A stretch of DNA of 64,000 nt from Alphaproteobacteria bacterium (GTDB lineage: Bacteria > Pseudomonadota > Alphaproteobacteria > Rhodobacterales > Rhodobacteraceae): assembly GCA_009908505.1 (NCBI GenBank), contig JAAAPD010000017.1, forward strand, positions 1 to 64,000, given 5' to 3'. The notes beneath the pieces are model-generated. The model worked only from the letters and a program-made list of their open reading frames with translations. It ran no database searches and had not been told where the DNA came from. Each line of letters starts with the position of its first letter. Position 1 is the first letter of the stretch. This document shows, one piece after another, positions 8,133 through 17,031 of this stretch. Made by a program: the position numbers and the translations under genes.

Positions 8133-8615
8133 TCAGTCCCCGGGGTGGCGGGGCTTGTCCCCCGACGGCGCGATATAGGGCCGCGTCACGTCACGCAGCA
8201 CCACCTCCAGCGCCTCGACATGCAGCCGGATCGCCCCGTCCCCGGCCAGCATCAGCACCACGTGACCGGTCCCGTCCTCGCCCGGCTCGAAGGCCAGTGA
8301 CAGCAGTGACAGCACCGTCTCCGCGTCCCCTGGCGCCACGCCCTGGCTCTGCACCGCCAGCACGTCCTCGAAGGCCAGCACCGATTGCACGCGCTCATAG
8401 GCGCGCCCGCGTGCCTCGGCGCGCTCGGAATCTTCCCAGCGGAACCGGTTCAGCAAAAGCGCAAAGCGCCGCCGCGTACGATCCCAACGCATCTCGTTGC
8501 CCGGAAAGACCGCGTCCTGCACCAGCCCCGAGATCACCGCCAGGTCATCGGAATCCAGTGCCCGCAGGCGCAGCGGGCGTTCGGCCCCTTCCTCGAATGT
8601 GGCATCGTCCGTCAC
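8133..8615 (-). CDS. DUF2948 family protein
   Basis: A 160-residue protein of the alphaproteobacterial DUF2948 family. Typical segments are [33 protein letters not shown] and a C-terminal [19 protein letters not shown]. It is soluble and its function is unknown. I take GTG at 8615 as the start: it overlaps the murA stop as GTGA and gives the family length. It sits between murA and hisD, a conserved position, so it is likely co-transcribed with murA. Confidence 0.88.
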   Translation of the reverse strand: MTDDATFEEGAERPLRLRALDSDDLAVISGLVQDAVFPGNEMRWDRTRRRFALLLNRFRWEDSERAEARGRAYERVQSVLAFEDVLAVQSQGVAPGDAETVLSLLSLAFEPGEDGTGHVVLMLAGDGAIRLHVEALEVVLRDVTRPYIAPSGDKPRHPGD

Positions 8616-9880
8616 TGACCCGGCACCCTTTCGATATCCGCGCCGACCCGGCCCAGCTTTTCCTCGACATGTTCGTAGCCGCGATCCAGGTGATAGACCC
8701 GGTTCACCTGCGTCTCGCCCTCGGCGGCCAACCCGGCCAGGATCAGCGACACCGACGCGCGCAGGTCCGTGGCCATGACCGGCGCGCCCTTGAGGCCCTC
8801 CACCCCCTGAACCGTGGCGGTGCCGCCCTGCACCTCGATCTCGGCCCCCATGCGCATCAGTTCGGGCGCATGCATGAACCGGTTCTCGAAAATCTTCTCT
8901 TCCAGCACGCTGGTGCCCTCGGCAAAGCATAGCATGGCCATCATCTGCGCCTGCAGGTCGGTCGGAAAGCCGGGAAAAGGCTCGGTCGTCACGTCCACTG
9001 CCCTTGGACGGCCGTTCTTGCGTGCCACGTGCAGGCCCAGCTCGGTCTCGTGAACGTGCACGCCCGCCGCCTCCAGTTTTTCCACGAAGGCCGCGACCAG
9101 GTTCAGCCGCCCGCCGATACAGGTTACTTCGCCCCCGGCGATCACCGGTGCCAACATGTAGGTGCCCAGCTCGATCCGGTCGGCCACGACCGGATGGGTC
9201 GCGCCGTGCAGGCGGTCGACCCCCTGCACCGTGATCTCCGATGTGCCGTCGCCCTCGATCTGCGCGCCCATCTTGCGCAGGCAGGTCGCCAGGTCGACGA
9301 TCTCCGGCTCGCGCGCGGCATTCTTGATCACCGTCGCGCCCTTGGCCAGGGTCGCCGCCATCAGCACGTTTTCCGTCGCCCCGACCGAGGCAAACGGGAA
9401 ATCGACCACGGCCCCTTTCAGGCCGCCGCGCGTGGTGGCGTGCAGGTAGCCATCCTTCAGCTCGATCTCGGCGCCCAGCGCCTCGAGCCCGTGAATGTGA
9501 ATATCCATCGGCCGCGCCCCGATGGCGCAGCCCCCGGGCAAGGAAACCACCGCCCGCCCCTCGCGCGCCAGAAGCGGGCCAAGCACGAGGTTCGACGCGC
9601 GCATCTTGCGCACGATGTCATACTCGGCCACGTGGTTGACCGCGCCATGGCAGGCCAGGGCCTGCACCCGGCCATCCTGCAGCGCCGACACCTCGGTGCC
9701 CAGCGATTGCAGCAGTGTGGTCATGGTCTTGATGTCCGACAGGCGCGGCGTGTTGGTCAGCGTCAGCGGCTCTTCGCTCAGCAGCGCCGCCGGCATCAGG
9801 GTCAACGCGGCGTTCTTGGCCCCGGCGATCTCGATTTCGCCCGAAAGGGGTTTGCCGCCGCGTACGATTATGGAATCCAT
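8612..9880 (-). CDS. murA: UDP-N-acetylglucosamine 1-carboxyvinyltransferase
   Basis: MurA, 422 residues, transfers enolpyruvate from PEP to UDP-GlcNAc in the first committed step of peptidoglycan synthesis in the cytoplasm. Lys22 (GAKNAAL) and the PEP-reactive, fosfomycin-sensitive Cys118 ([12 protein letters not shown]) are present. The C-terminal domain includes [18 protein letters not shown], the usual nucleotide-sugar binding stretch. It begins 7 nt after a small basic-protein gene on the same strand and overlaps the DUF2948 gene by 4 bp. Confidence 0.98.
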   Translation of the reverse strand: MDSIIVRGGKPLSGEIEIAGAKNAALTLMPAALLSEEPLTLTNTPRLSDIKTMTTLLQSLGTEVSALQDGRVQALACHGAVNHVAEYDIVRKMRASNLVLGPLLAREGRAVVSLPGGCAIGARPMDIHIHGLEALGAEIELKDGYLHATTRGGLKGAVVDFPFASVGATENVLMAATLAKGATVIKNAAREPEIVDLATCLRKMGAQIEGDGTSEITVQGVDRLHGATHPVVADRIELGTYMLAPVIAGGEVTCIGGRLNLVAAFVEKLEAAGVHVHETELGLHVARKNGRPRAVDVTTEPFPGFPTDLQAQMMAMLCFAEGTSVLEEKIFENRFMHAPELMRMGAEIEVQGGTATVQGVEGLKGAPVMATDLRASVSLILAGLAAEGETQVNRVYHLDRGYEHVEEKLGRVGADIERVPGQ

Positions 9881-9886
9881 GCCTGT

Positions 9887-10054
9887 CTACTCTTTCTTTT
9901 GGGCCGTGCCCGTGTTCGTTCCGCTTTCGGTCCCACCGCGCACCCGCGCCTGCTGCTTGCGGCGTTTCAGGTTGGCCTTCAACGCCGCCTTGAGCCGCGC
10001 ATCCCGGTCCTGATCCGGCTTTTTCGGCGATTTGGGGTCGGTTTTTCCGCTCAT
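9887..10054 (-). CDS. small highly basic protein upstream of murA
   Basis: This is a 55-codon frame with ATG at 10052-10054 and TAG at 9887-9889. The product begins MSGKTDPKSPKKPDQDRDAR and continues with a lysine/arginine-rich helix (LKAALKANLKRRKQQ) and a polar tail ending TAQKKE. It has no membrane segment. It is strongly charged, probably nucleic-acid- or ribosome-associated or disordered, but that is a guess from composition. Its stop lies 6 nt before the murA ATG, so the two genes are probably coupled. I recall similar short proteins annotated before murA in Rhodobacteraceae. Confidence 0.75.
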   Translation of the reverse strand: MSGKTDPKSPKKPDQDRDARLKAALKANLKRRKQQARVRGGTESGTNTGTAQKKE

Positions 10055-10140
10055 GACCCACGGTCTACATCGCCGCGCAAAAACCGTCCAGAGAGGGCTT
10101 GCAAGGCAGCGAGAATACGTCTACTTCCCCCGCGCATGGC

Positions 10141-10215
<75 letters not shown>

Positions 10216-10287
10216 GTTCCCGACATGATCCGACGCGGCGAACGGCTCCGGAGACCCGGCGCGCATTCAGACGCCCCGCCCGGACAC

Positions 10288-10313
10288 GAAAAAGGGGCGC
10301 CGGATGACGCCCC
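10288..10313 (-). terminator. intrinsic terminator of the acyl-CoA synthetase gene
   Basis: On the minus strand GGGGCG pairs with CGCCCC around an 8-nt loop (10294-10299 with 10308-10313), followed by TTTTT (complement of A-rich 10289-10293). It lies about 30 nt after the synthetase stop. It may also insulate the gene from tRNA-Thr, which is read toward it. Confidence 0.75.
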
Positions 10314-10345
10314 ATTTCGCGTTAACAACTCTCGGCGGCGGGGCT

Positions 10346-12229
10346 CTAGGCGGCCCATTCCCAGGGGCGGGTGAATGTGCCGAGTGCCTTTTGGACGTCC
10401 TCGTCTGTGACGGTGCCGGTTTTGCGCAGATAGCAGACCAGGCCCTTCTTCTTGTCTTCTTCGACCTCGGCCACCTCGGCGGCGACATCGGCCGCCGACA
10501 GCGCGGCGCCGTAAATGCGGGCGATGGCCAGCTTGCGCAGCTCGTTCTTCAGCGTCTTGCCCACGGCCGTCTTGGGCAGTTCCGGCAGGATTTCGAGATA
10601 CTTTATATGGGCCGCGCGTTCGTGGATGCGCTCGTTGGCGAACAGCATCAGCTCGTCCTCGGATACCGAGGCGCCATCCACCAGTTCCACATAGGCACAG
10701 GGCAATTCGCCGGCATGGGCGTCGGGCTGGCCGATCGCGGCGGCAAAGGCCACGGCGTCATGACCGGCCAGCGCCTCTTCGATCTCGGCCGGATCGATGT
10801 TGTGACCGCCCCGGATGATCAGGTCCTTGGCGCGGCCGGTGATCCAAAGATAGCCATCCTCGTCGATCCGGCCCAAGTCGCCCGTGCGCAGGTAGCGATC
10901 GTGGTGGAACAGGCCGTTGTTCTTCTCGGTCTGGGTATAGGTCTTGCCCTCGTACACGCCGGGGCTGTCGACGCAGATCTCGCCGATCTGGTTGACCGGC
11001 GCCTCGGCCGGGCCATCGGCGGTATGGTCCAGGATCTTCACGTCCGAATAGGGGAAGGGAATGCCGATGGAGCCGACCTTCTTTTCCCCATCCGGCGGGT
11101 TGATCGAGACCAGGCAGGTCGCTTCGGTCAAACCATAGCCCTCGCAGATCGTCACGTCGGCGGCCTTTTCGAACCGCTTGTAAAGCTCGACCGGCAGGGG
11201 TGACGAGCCGCAGAAGACCAGTTGCAACGAGGAAATGTCCGCATTCGCCTTGCGTTGCATCATCGCCGAAAGGGCCGTGGGCACGCCGATCAGGAAGGTC
11301 GCGTTGTAGCGTTCGATCAGCTTCCACAAATTGTCGAAAACGCCATCCCCGCGATAACCCTGCGGCGTGGGAAAGACGATATGCGCTCCCGAGGCCAGCG
11401 ACGCCCCCAGCGACACGATGGTGGCGAAGACATGGAACATCGGCAGCGGCGTCATCTGCACATCCGTTTCGGTGAACAGAAGCCGTTTGCCCAGCCAGGC
11501 GTTGTAGATGATGCCCGAATAGCGGTGCTGCGCGACCTTGGGCATGCCGGTGGTGCCGCCGGTATGGAAATAGGCGGCGACCCTGTCGGCCTGGCTGTCC
11601 TCGAAGGCCAGGACGGGCGCGTGCCGGTCCAGCTCGGTGTTGAAGTCGATCACCTTTGCCTTGTGGCCGACCGGGTTCTTGGGCCGGATCATGGGCACGA
11701 TGAATTTCTTCAGCCCGGTCAGGTAGCGCAACAGGTCCACCTCGACCACGGTTTCCACGTTGGGGGCCAGCGCCACCGCCTCGGCCGCCTTCTGGGCCAC
11801 GTCGGTCTTGGGAAAGGCCTTGAGCGTGACCAGCACCTTGGCGTTCGTCTCGCGCAGGATACCGGCGATCTGTTCGGCCTCGAGCAGGGGGTTGATCGGG
11901 TTGACGATCCCGGCGACGGCGCCGCCCAGATAGGTCAGCGCGGTTTCGGTGCAGTTGGGCAGCAGGAAGGCCACCACGTCGTCTTCGCCGATGCCCAGCC
12001 CGCGGAACATGTTGGCCGCCTGGCTGACCTTGTCCTTGAGTCCGGTCCAGGTCAGCGTCTCGGCCGGGGCCTTGGGGTCGGAAAACATCTGGAAGGTGAA
12101 GGCGTTGCGCCGGCCATGTGCGGCCTCGGTCTGCGACAGAAGCTGGTAGAGCGTCGTCGGCATCTCCCGCTCTTCCCACGGCATTTCCTGTTCGATCGCA
12201 TTTCGATCGGCCATCGACGCAAAGCCCAT
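10346..12229 (-). CDS. acyl-CoA synthetase (AMP-forming, FadD-like)
   Basis: A 627-residue AMP-binding acyl-CoA synthetase that would activate a fatty or other carboxylic acid to its CoA thioester. Motifs present are the AMP loop HTGGTTGMPKVA, the YGLTEATC block, YLRTGDLG with the hinge aspartate, and the C-terminal catalytic lysine in PKTAVGKTLKNEL. About 70 further residues follow that lysine, rich in Glu/Lys, a tail seen in some alphaproteobacterial members. The start at 12229 follows a GGGAGGG ribosome site. It is divergent from a LysE-family gene; the substrate is not identifiable. Confidence 0.9.
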   Translation of the reverse strand: MGFASMADRNAIEQEMPWEEREMPTTLYQLLSQTEAAHGRRNAFTFQMFSDPKAPAETLTWTGLKDKVSQAANMFRGLGIGEDDVVAFLLPNCTETALTYLGGAVAGIVNPINPLLEAEQIAGILRETNAKVLVTLKAFPKTDVAQKAAEAVALAPNVETVVEVDLLRYLTGLKKFIVPMIRPKNPVGHKAKVIDFNTELDRHAPVLAFEDSQADRVAAYFHTGGTTGMPKVAQHRYSGIIYNAWLGKRLLFTETDVQMTPLPMFHVFATIVSLGASLASGAHIVFPTPQGYRGDGVFDNLWKLIERYNATFLIGVPTALSAMMQRKANADISSLQLVFCGSSPLPVELYKRFEKAADVTICEGYGLTEATCLVSINPPDGEKKVGSIGIPFPYSDVKILDHTADGPAEAPVNQIGEICVDSPGVYEGKTYTQTEKNNGLFHHDRYLRTGDLGRIDEDGYLWITGRAKDLIIRGGHNIDPAEIEEALAGHDAVAFAAAIGQPDAHAGELPCAYVELVDGASVSEDELMLFANERIHERAAHIKYLEILPELPKTAVGKTLKNELRKLAIARIYGAALSAADVAAEVAEVEEDKKKGLVCYLRKTGTVTDEDVQKALGTFTRPWEWAA

Positions 12230-12408
12230 GGTGTTTCCCTCCCTGAATGACCGCCGAATGACCTTCGGCTCTCCAAATTTCGGCCAAGGATGATTGCCCC
12301 TGATGAACAAAGCAAGAGTGACGCGGCGAAATTCCTGCCGGTCAGATGCGCATGTTCCGGGTCGCGGGGGCCAAGCCGCCGGATCATACTCGGGAAAGGA
12401 GACATGCA

Positions 12409-13002
12409 ATGACCGAACTCACCCTTGCCCTTGTGCTGTTTCTTTTTCCGCTGGCCTATAGCCCCGGGCCCGGCAACCTTTTCTTCGCGGCCAACGGGGC
12501 ACGCTTCGGCGTTGCGGCCACCCTGCCCGCCTTCATCGGCTACCACCTCGCGACGTGGTTGGTGACTTTGGCCATCGGCCTAGGGCTGATCGGCACCTTG
12601 ACCACCGCGCCGACCCTGGCGCGGGCGCTGCAATGGGCCGGGGCCGCCTATGTCGCCTGGCTCGCCCTGCGTTTTTTGCGGGCCGGCGCGCTCAAGGGCA
12701 CGGGCGTTCCCCGCCCGGCCCGCCTGCACGACGGGGCGCTGTTGCTTCTTCTGAACCCCAAGGCCTATGTCATCATCGTGCTGATGTTCACGCAATTCGC
12801 GCCCCTGATGACCGATATCGCCGGTGCGACACTGGTGATCACCACGGTTTTCACACTCAACAATTTCGTGGCATTCCTGATCTGGACCCTGGCAGGCGAT
12901 CTGTTGGGCCGCTGGTTCCGCAATGACAGGTCAGCGCGGGTCCTGAATTTCGGATTCGGCCTGCTGCTGATCGGCGTGGCACTCTGGTTGCTGACCGCCT
13001 GA
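12409..13002 (+). CDS. LysE family translocator
   Basis: A 197-residue membrane protein of the LysE/RhtB amino-acid exporter superfamily. The N-terminus FPLAYSPGPGNLFFAANGAR holds the family signature, with proline-glycine turns after the first helix. About six hydrophobic segments follow, including LLLLLNPKAYVIIVLMFTQF with the conserved NPK. The ATG at 12409 has an AAAGGAG ribosome site; an upstream in-frame Met would add charged residues before the first helix and is unlikely. The exported compound is unknown. Confidence 0.9.
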   Translation: MTELTLALVLFLFPLAYSPGPGNLFFAANGARFGVAATLPAFIGYHLATWLVTLAIGLGLIGTLTTAPTLARALQWAGAAYVAWLALRFLRAGALKGTGVPRPARLHDGALLLLLNPKAYVIIVLMFTQFAPLMTDIAGATLVITTVFTLNNFVAFLIWTLAGDLLGRWFRNDRSARVLNFGFGLLLIGVALWLLTA

Positions 13003-13007
13003 GCGGG

Positions 13008-14801
13008 TCACTCTGCCGCGAGACCTTCGGTGAATTGCAGGCGTGCCAGCCGGGCATAGAGCCCGTCTTCGGCCACCAGCGCATCATGCGTGCCCTGGGC
13101 CACGATGCGGCCGTCCTCGAACACCACGATCCGGTCGGCCTTTTTCACGGTGGCCAGCCGGTGCGCCACGATCAGCGTGGTGCGGTCCTGCGACAAGGTA
13201 TCGACCGCATGCTGCACCGCGCGTTCGCTTTCGGCGTCCAGCGCGCTGGTCGCCTCGTCCAGCAGCAGGACCGGGGCATCGCGCAGGATGGCACGGGCGA
13301 TGGCGATCCGCTGTTTCTGACCGCCCGACAGCATCACGCCGCGTTCGCCCACATAGCTGTCATAACCTTCGGGCAGTGCGCGCAGGAAATCGTCGGCGGC
13401 GGCGGCACGGGCGGCGGCCTCGACCTCGGCATCGCTCGCATCTGGGCGGCCAAAGCGGATATTCTCGCGCGCGGTCTCGGCGAAGATGACCGGGTCCTGC
13501 GGCACCAGGGCGATATGGCGGCGGAAATCGGCGCGGGCCATGTCGCGCAGGTCCACCCCATCCAGCCGGACCGCACCACTGGCCGGATCGTAAAAGCGCA
13601 GCAGAAGCTGGATGATCGTCGTCTTGCCGGCCCCCGACGGCCCGACAAGCGCCACGGTCTCGCCCGGCTGCACGTGCAGGTCGATGCCGTGCAGGGCCCG
13701 GCTGTCGGGGCGCGACGGGTAGCTGAAGGTGACATTCTCGAAGGCGATCTCGCCCCGGCGGGCCTGTGGCGCCGGCACAGGATCGCCCGGATCGCGCACC
13801 GCGTCATCGGAATTGAGTAGTTCGACCAGCCGTTCCGTCGCCCCCGCGGCCCGCTGCAATTCGCCCCAGATCTCGGTCAGCGCGCCGACGGCCCCGGCGA
13901 CCATGACCGAATAGATCACGAACTGAACCAGCTCACCGATGGACATGTCGCCGGCGCGCACATCACGGGCGCCGATCCACAGCACCCCGACCACGCCGGC
14001 GAAGATCAGGAAGATCACGATCGCGGTCATCGAGGCGCGCACCCCGATGCGGCGGCGCGCGGCAACGAAGCTCTTCTCGGTGACGTCATGGAAGTGGTCG
14101 CGGCTGGGCGCCTCGTGAGTGAAGGCCTGCACGGTCTGCGCCGACAAGAGCGCCTCGGACGCGTTGCCCGATGACGCTGCGATCCAGTCCTGGTTTTCCC
14201 GGCTCAGCGTCCGCAAGCGGCGCCCCAGCACCACGATGGGCACGATCACCGCGGGCACGACCAACAGCACGAGCCCGGTCAGCTTGGCCGAGGTGAACAG
14301 CATCAGGACCAGCCCGCCCAAGAAAATCAGCAGGTTGCGCAGGGCGACCGAGACCGACGAGCCGATGACGCTGAGGATCAGGGTCGTGTCGGTGGTGATC
14401 CGGCTGAGCACCTCGCCGGTCATGATCCTTTCGAAAAAGGCCGGCGACATGGAAATCATGCGGTCGAACACGGCAGTGCGGATATCGGCGACCACCCGTT
14501 CACCCAGCCGGGTGACAAGGTAGTAGCGCACCGCCGTTCCGAGGGCCAGAAGCCCGGCGAAAGCCAGCGCGACCCCGAAATACTGGTCCAGCAATTGGGC
14601 CGAGGAGGTCTCAAAATTGTCCACCACGCGGCGCACGGCGATCGGCAGCAAGAGCGAGATCACCGCCGTCGAGACCAGCGCCAGTATGGCCGCCGCCATC
14701 ATGGCGCGATAAGGGCGCAGGAACGGCCACAATTCGGCCAGCGCGCCCACGCGCTTGGACTTCTCGCGGTCCTCGTCCTTGCTGCTTGGAGGTCGTGCCA
14801 T
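13008..14801 (-). CDS. ABC exporter, fused permease and ATPase (MsbA-like)
   Basis: A 597-residue half-transporter with an N-terminal six-helix ABC_membrane domain (about 25-315) and a C-terminal nucleotide-binding domain. Walker A GPSGAGKTT, signature LSGGQKQR and Walker B VLLLDEATSALD are all intact, so it should be an active homodimeric exporter of the inner membrane. The substrate is unknown; lipid- or drug-export members look alike. I chose the ATG at 14801; a GTG eight codons upstream (14825) is possible. It converges with the LysE-family gene, 5 bp apart. Confidence 0.9.
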   Translation of the reverse strand: MARPPSSKDEDREKSKRVGALAELWPFLRPYRAMMAAAILALVSTAVISLLLPIAVRRVVDNFETSSAQLLDQYFGVALAFAGLLALGTAVRYYLVTRLGERVVADIRTAVFDRMISMSPAFFERIMTGEVLSRITTDTTLILSVIGSSVSVALRNLLIFLGGLVLMLFTSAKLTGLVLLVVPAVIVPIVVLGRRLRTLSRENQDWIAASSGNASEALLSAQTVQAFTHEAPSRDHFHDVTEKSFVAARRRIGVRASMTAIVIFLIFAGVVGVLWIGARDVRAGDMSIGELVQFVIYSVMVAGAVGALTEIWGELQRAAGATERLVELLNSDDAVRDPGDPVPAPQARRGEIAFENVTFSYPSRPDSRALHGIDLHVQPGETVALVGPSGAGKTTIIQLLLRFYDPASGAVRLDGVDLRDMARADFRRHIALVPQDPVIFAETARENIRFGRPDASDAEVEAAARAAAADDFLRALPEGYDSYVGERGVMLSGGQKQRIAIARAILRDAPVLLLDEATSALDAESERAVQHAVDTLSQDRTTLIVAHRLATVKKADRIVVFEDGRIVAQGTHDALVAEDGLYARLARLQFTEGLAAE

Positions 14802-15006
14802 GGGTCCCCGGATCGTGCCTGTCACGGCAGTGACTTAGCCACAGGCCCGCCAAAGCACAAGCCTCGGCTTTCCGCGACCATTCCGCAGACCAGTGCCCGG
14901 CACAGGACCACCGGCCCGCCGCCGGTCAGAACGCACCCGACGTCGCCAGCCAAAAAATGCCCCGACAAGCGCCTGGTATCCCAGCTTCCGGCCTGAAAAG
15001 AATTTC

Positions 15007-15080
15007 TGGAGCGGGTAGCGGGAATCGAACCCGCACCAAGAGCTTGGAAGGCTCGTGTGATACCATTTCACCATACCCGC
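15007..15080 (-). tRNA. tRNA-Gly (TCC)
   Basis: The reverse complement has acceptor GCGGGTA/TACCCGC, anticodon loop with TCC, a TTCGATT T-loop and encoded CCA (complement of 15007-15009). It reads glycine GGA and probably GGG codons. Confidence 0.97.
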
Positions 15081-15297
15081 TCGCTGTTCGAAGTCTCTAT
15101 TTCATGCGCCACGGAGGGTCAAGCTGAAGACTGCAAACGGCCCCAAGCTGCCGTTCGTGGACAGCGCGGCGCATGACGGATCGGGGGCTCTTAGCGGACC
15201 TTCATGGGCCGGACAAGGAGCCTGCGATGGCAAACAAGTCGAAGCATCATCAGTTTTGGCTTGCGCGGATACTCAAAGATACCAATACCATTGTTAC

Positions 15298-17031
15298 ATG
15301 CGCTTCAATACCACTGCCTTCGCCGCCTTTACCGCGCTGTGCGTTGCAATCGGCGTGTTCTGGCTCTCTCTCAGCTTTTTCCAATCCGAGGAAGAGGCCA
15401 AGGCGCGCGGGCGCCTTTCGCTCTATCACGGCACCGTGCGGTCGGAACTGGAGCGCTTTTCGCATCTGACCTACGTGCTCGCGCGCGACACGCATGTAAT
15501 CAATACCGCCGTCGGTGGCCCGACCGGGCGACTCGACCGCAGGCTGGCGGCCTTCGCGGCGCAATCGGGGCTTGATGCGATCTATCTTATGCGGCCCGAC
15601 GGGGTGACCATTGCAGCCTCGAACGCCGAGCGCCCCGGCTCCTTTGTCGGGCAGGATTACTCCTTTCGGCCCTATTTTCAGGCGGCGAGGAGCGGTGAAC
15701 AGGGACGGTTCTACGGTATCGGCGCGACCACGGGCCTGCCCGGTTATTTCATCGCCGATGCGGTGCGCGACGCCGAGGGCGATCTGGTCGGGGTGATTGC
15801 CATCAAGCTGGATCTGACCGATCTTGAAGAGGCGTGGCGCGCAGCCGGCGAACAGGTTTTCCTGGCCAATCACGACGGCATCGTTCTGCTCTCGTCGGAT
15901 CCCGCCTGGCGCTATCGCAGCCTGACAGACCTGAGCGCGGAACAGCGCGCGCGAGTTGCCCAGGACCGGCAGTTTCCGGGGCAAGACCTCGCACCTCTGG
16001 ACTGGCAGCCCCGGGGCGAGGCGCGCGCTGTGATCGGCGGGTCCGAGCGTATTCACCTGTCGGCCTCGGTGGCGCCACATGGCTGGGTGCTGCACTACTT
16101 TGCCGATTACGGCCCGGCGGTCACGCGCAGCTGGTTGCTGACGGGTCTGGTGATGCTGCTCACGGGGGCCGGTTTCCTCGTCTCGCAAGTGCGCCGCACC
16201 AGGCGTATCGGGGCTGCCTTGCGTCGCTCCGAGGCGGAGGAGGCGCAGTTGCGCGAGGCCAATGAGCGGCTGGCGGTGGAGATCGAGGAACGCCGCACCG
16301 CCGAGCGCCGACTGAAGCGGACGCAGGACGAGTTGGAGCGTGCGAGCCGTCTGGCGGCCCTCGGCCAGTTGGCGGCATCGGTCACGCACGAACTGGGCCA
16401 GCCGATTGCGGCGATGCGCAATCACCTGACCGCGGCCGAGATCGGCGCGCAACCGCCCTCACGCTTCATCCCGCGTATCTCCGGGATCGTGGACCGGATG
16501 GAGGCGATCACGCGGCAATTGAAGTTCTTCGCCCGCAATGATCCCGAGGAGTTCGCGCCCGTCGACCTGGGGGTCGTCGTGCAGGCGGCGCTTTCGCTGG
16601 TCGAGCCGAATATCTCGAAGGCGGGCGCGGCGACATCGGTTGACGCGCCGGATCAGCCTGTTCTCGTGCGCGGCAACAAGCTACGGCTGGAACAGGTTCT
16701 GACCAACGTGCTGCGCAATGCCGTGGACGCCGTGGAGGATTGCGCCGCGCGGCGGATCGAGATCACGCTTGGGCAGGATGACAGCGCGGGCTGGGTCGAG
16801 GTGCGCGATACGGGGCACGGCCTCGGGCAGGCAAGCCTCGACGACTTGCAGGAGCCCTTCGTCACCACGCGCGAGAGTGGGCGCGGCATGGGGCTGGGCC
16901 TTGCAATCTCGGCGAATATCGTCAAGGCCCATCAGGGTCGGTTCAGCGCCGGCAACCTCTCCGGGGGCGGCGCGGTGTTCCGGATCGAGATCCCGAAAGA
17001 GGGCATGGAAACCACCTTGAGCGCGGCATGA
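15298..17031 (+). CDS. dctB: sensor histidine kinase, DctB type
   Basis: A 577-residue sensor kinase of the C4-dicarboxylate (DctB) class. It has an N-terminal membrane helix (about 8-28), a periplasmic double-Cache-like sensor domain (about 30-270; includes FVGQDYSFRPYFQAA and TGLPGYFIADAV), a second helix (about 279-297) and a coiled-coil linker (300-350). HisKA follows with His364 in VTHELGQPIAAMRNH, then a HATPase domain with NVLRNAVDA and GRGMGLGLAI. I took the ATG at 15298 because an upstream extension of 47 codons is not membrane-compatible. It overlaps dctD by 4 bp; the pair probably senses the substrate of the adjacent TRAP importer. Confidence 0.9.
   Translation: MRFNTTAFAAFTALCVAIGVFWLSLSFFQSEEEAKARGRLSLYHGTVRSELERFSHLTYVLARDTHVINTAVGGPTGRLDRRLAAFAAQSGLDAIYLMRPDGVTIAASNAERPGSFVGQDYSFRPYFQAARSGEQGRFYGIGATTGLPGYFIADAVRDAEGDLVGVIAIKLDLTDLEEAWRAAGEQVFLANHDGIVLLSSDPAWRYRSLTDLSAEQRARVAQDRQFPGQDLAPLDWQPRGEARAVIGGSERIHLSASVAPHGWVLHYFADYGPAVTRSWLLTGLVMLLTGAGFLVSQVRRTRRIGAALRRSEAEEAQLREANERLAVEIEERRTAERRLKRTQDELERASRLAALGQLAASVTHELGQPIAAMRNHLTAAEIGAQPPSRFIPRISGIVDRMEAITRQLKFFARNDPEEFAPVDLGVVVQAALSLVEPNISKAGAATSVDAPDQPVLVRGNKLRLEQVLTNVLRNAVDAVEDCAARRIEITLGQDDSAGWVEVRDTGHGLGQASLDDLQEPFVTTRESGRGMGLGLAISANIVKAHQGRFSAGNLSGGGAVFRIEIPKEGMETTLSAA

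Noticed and set aside
15157-15297. Longer DctB start at 15157
   Set aside because: It would add 47 hydrophilic residues before the first membrane helix; MRFNTTAF directly before the helix is the usual layout.
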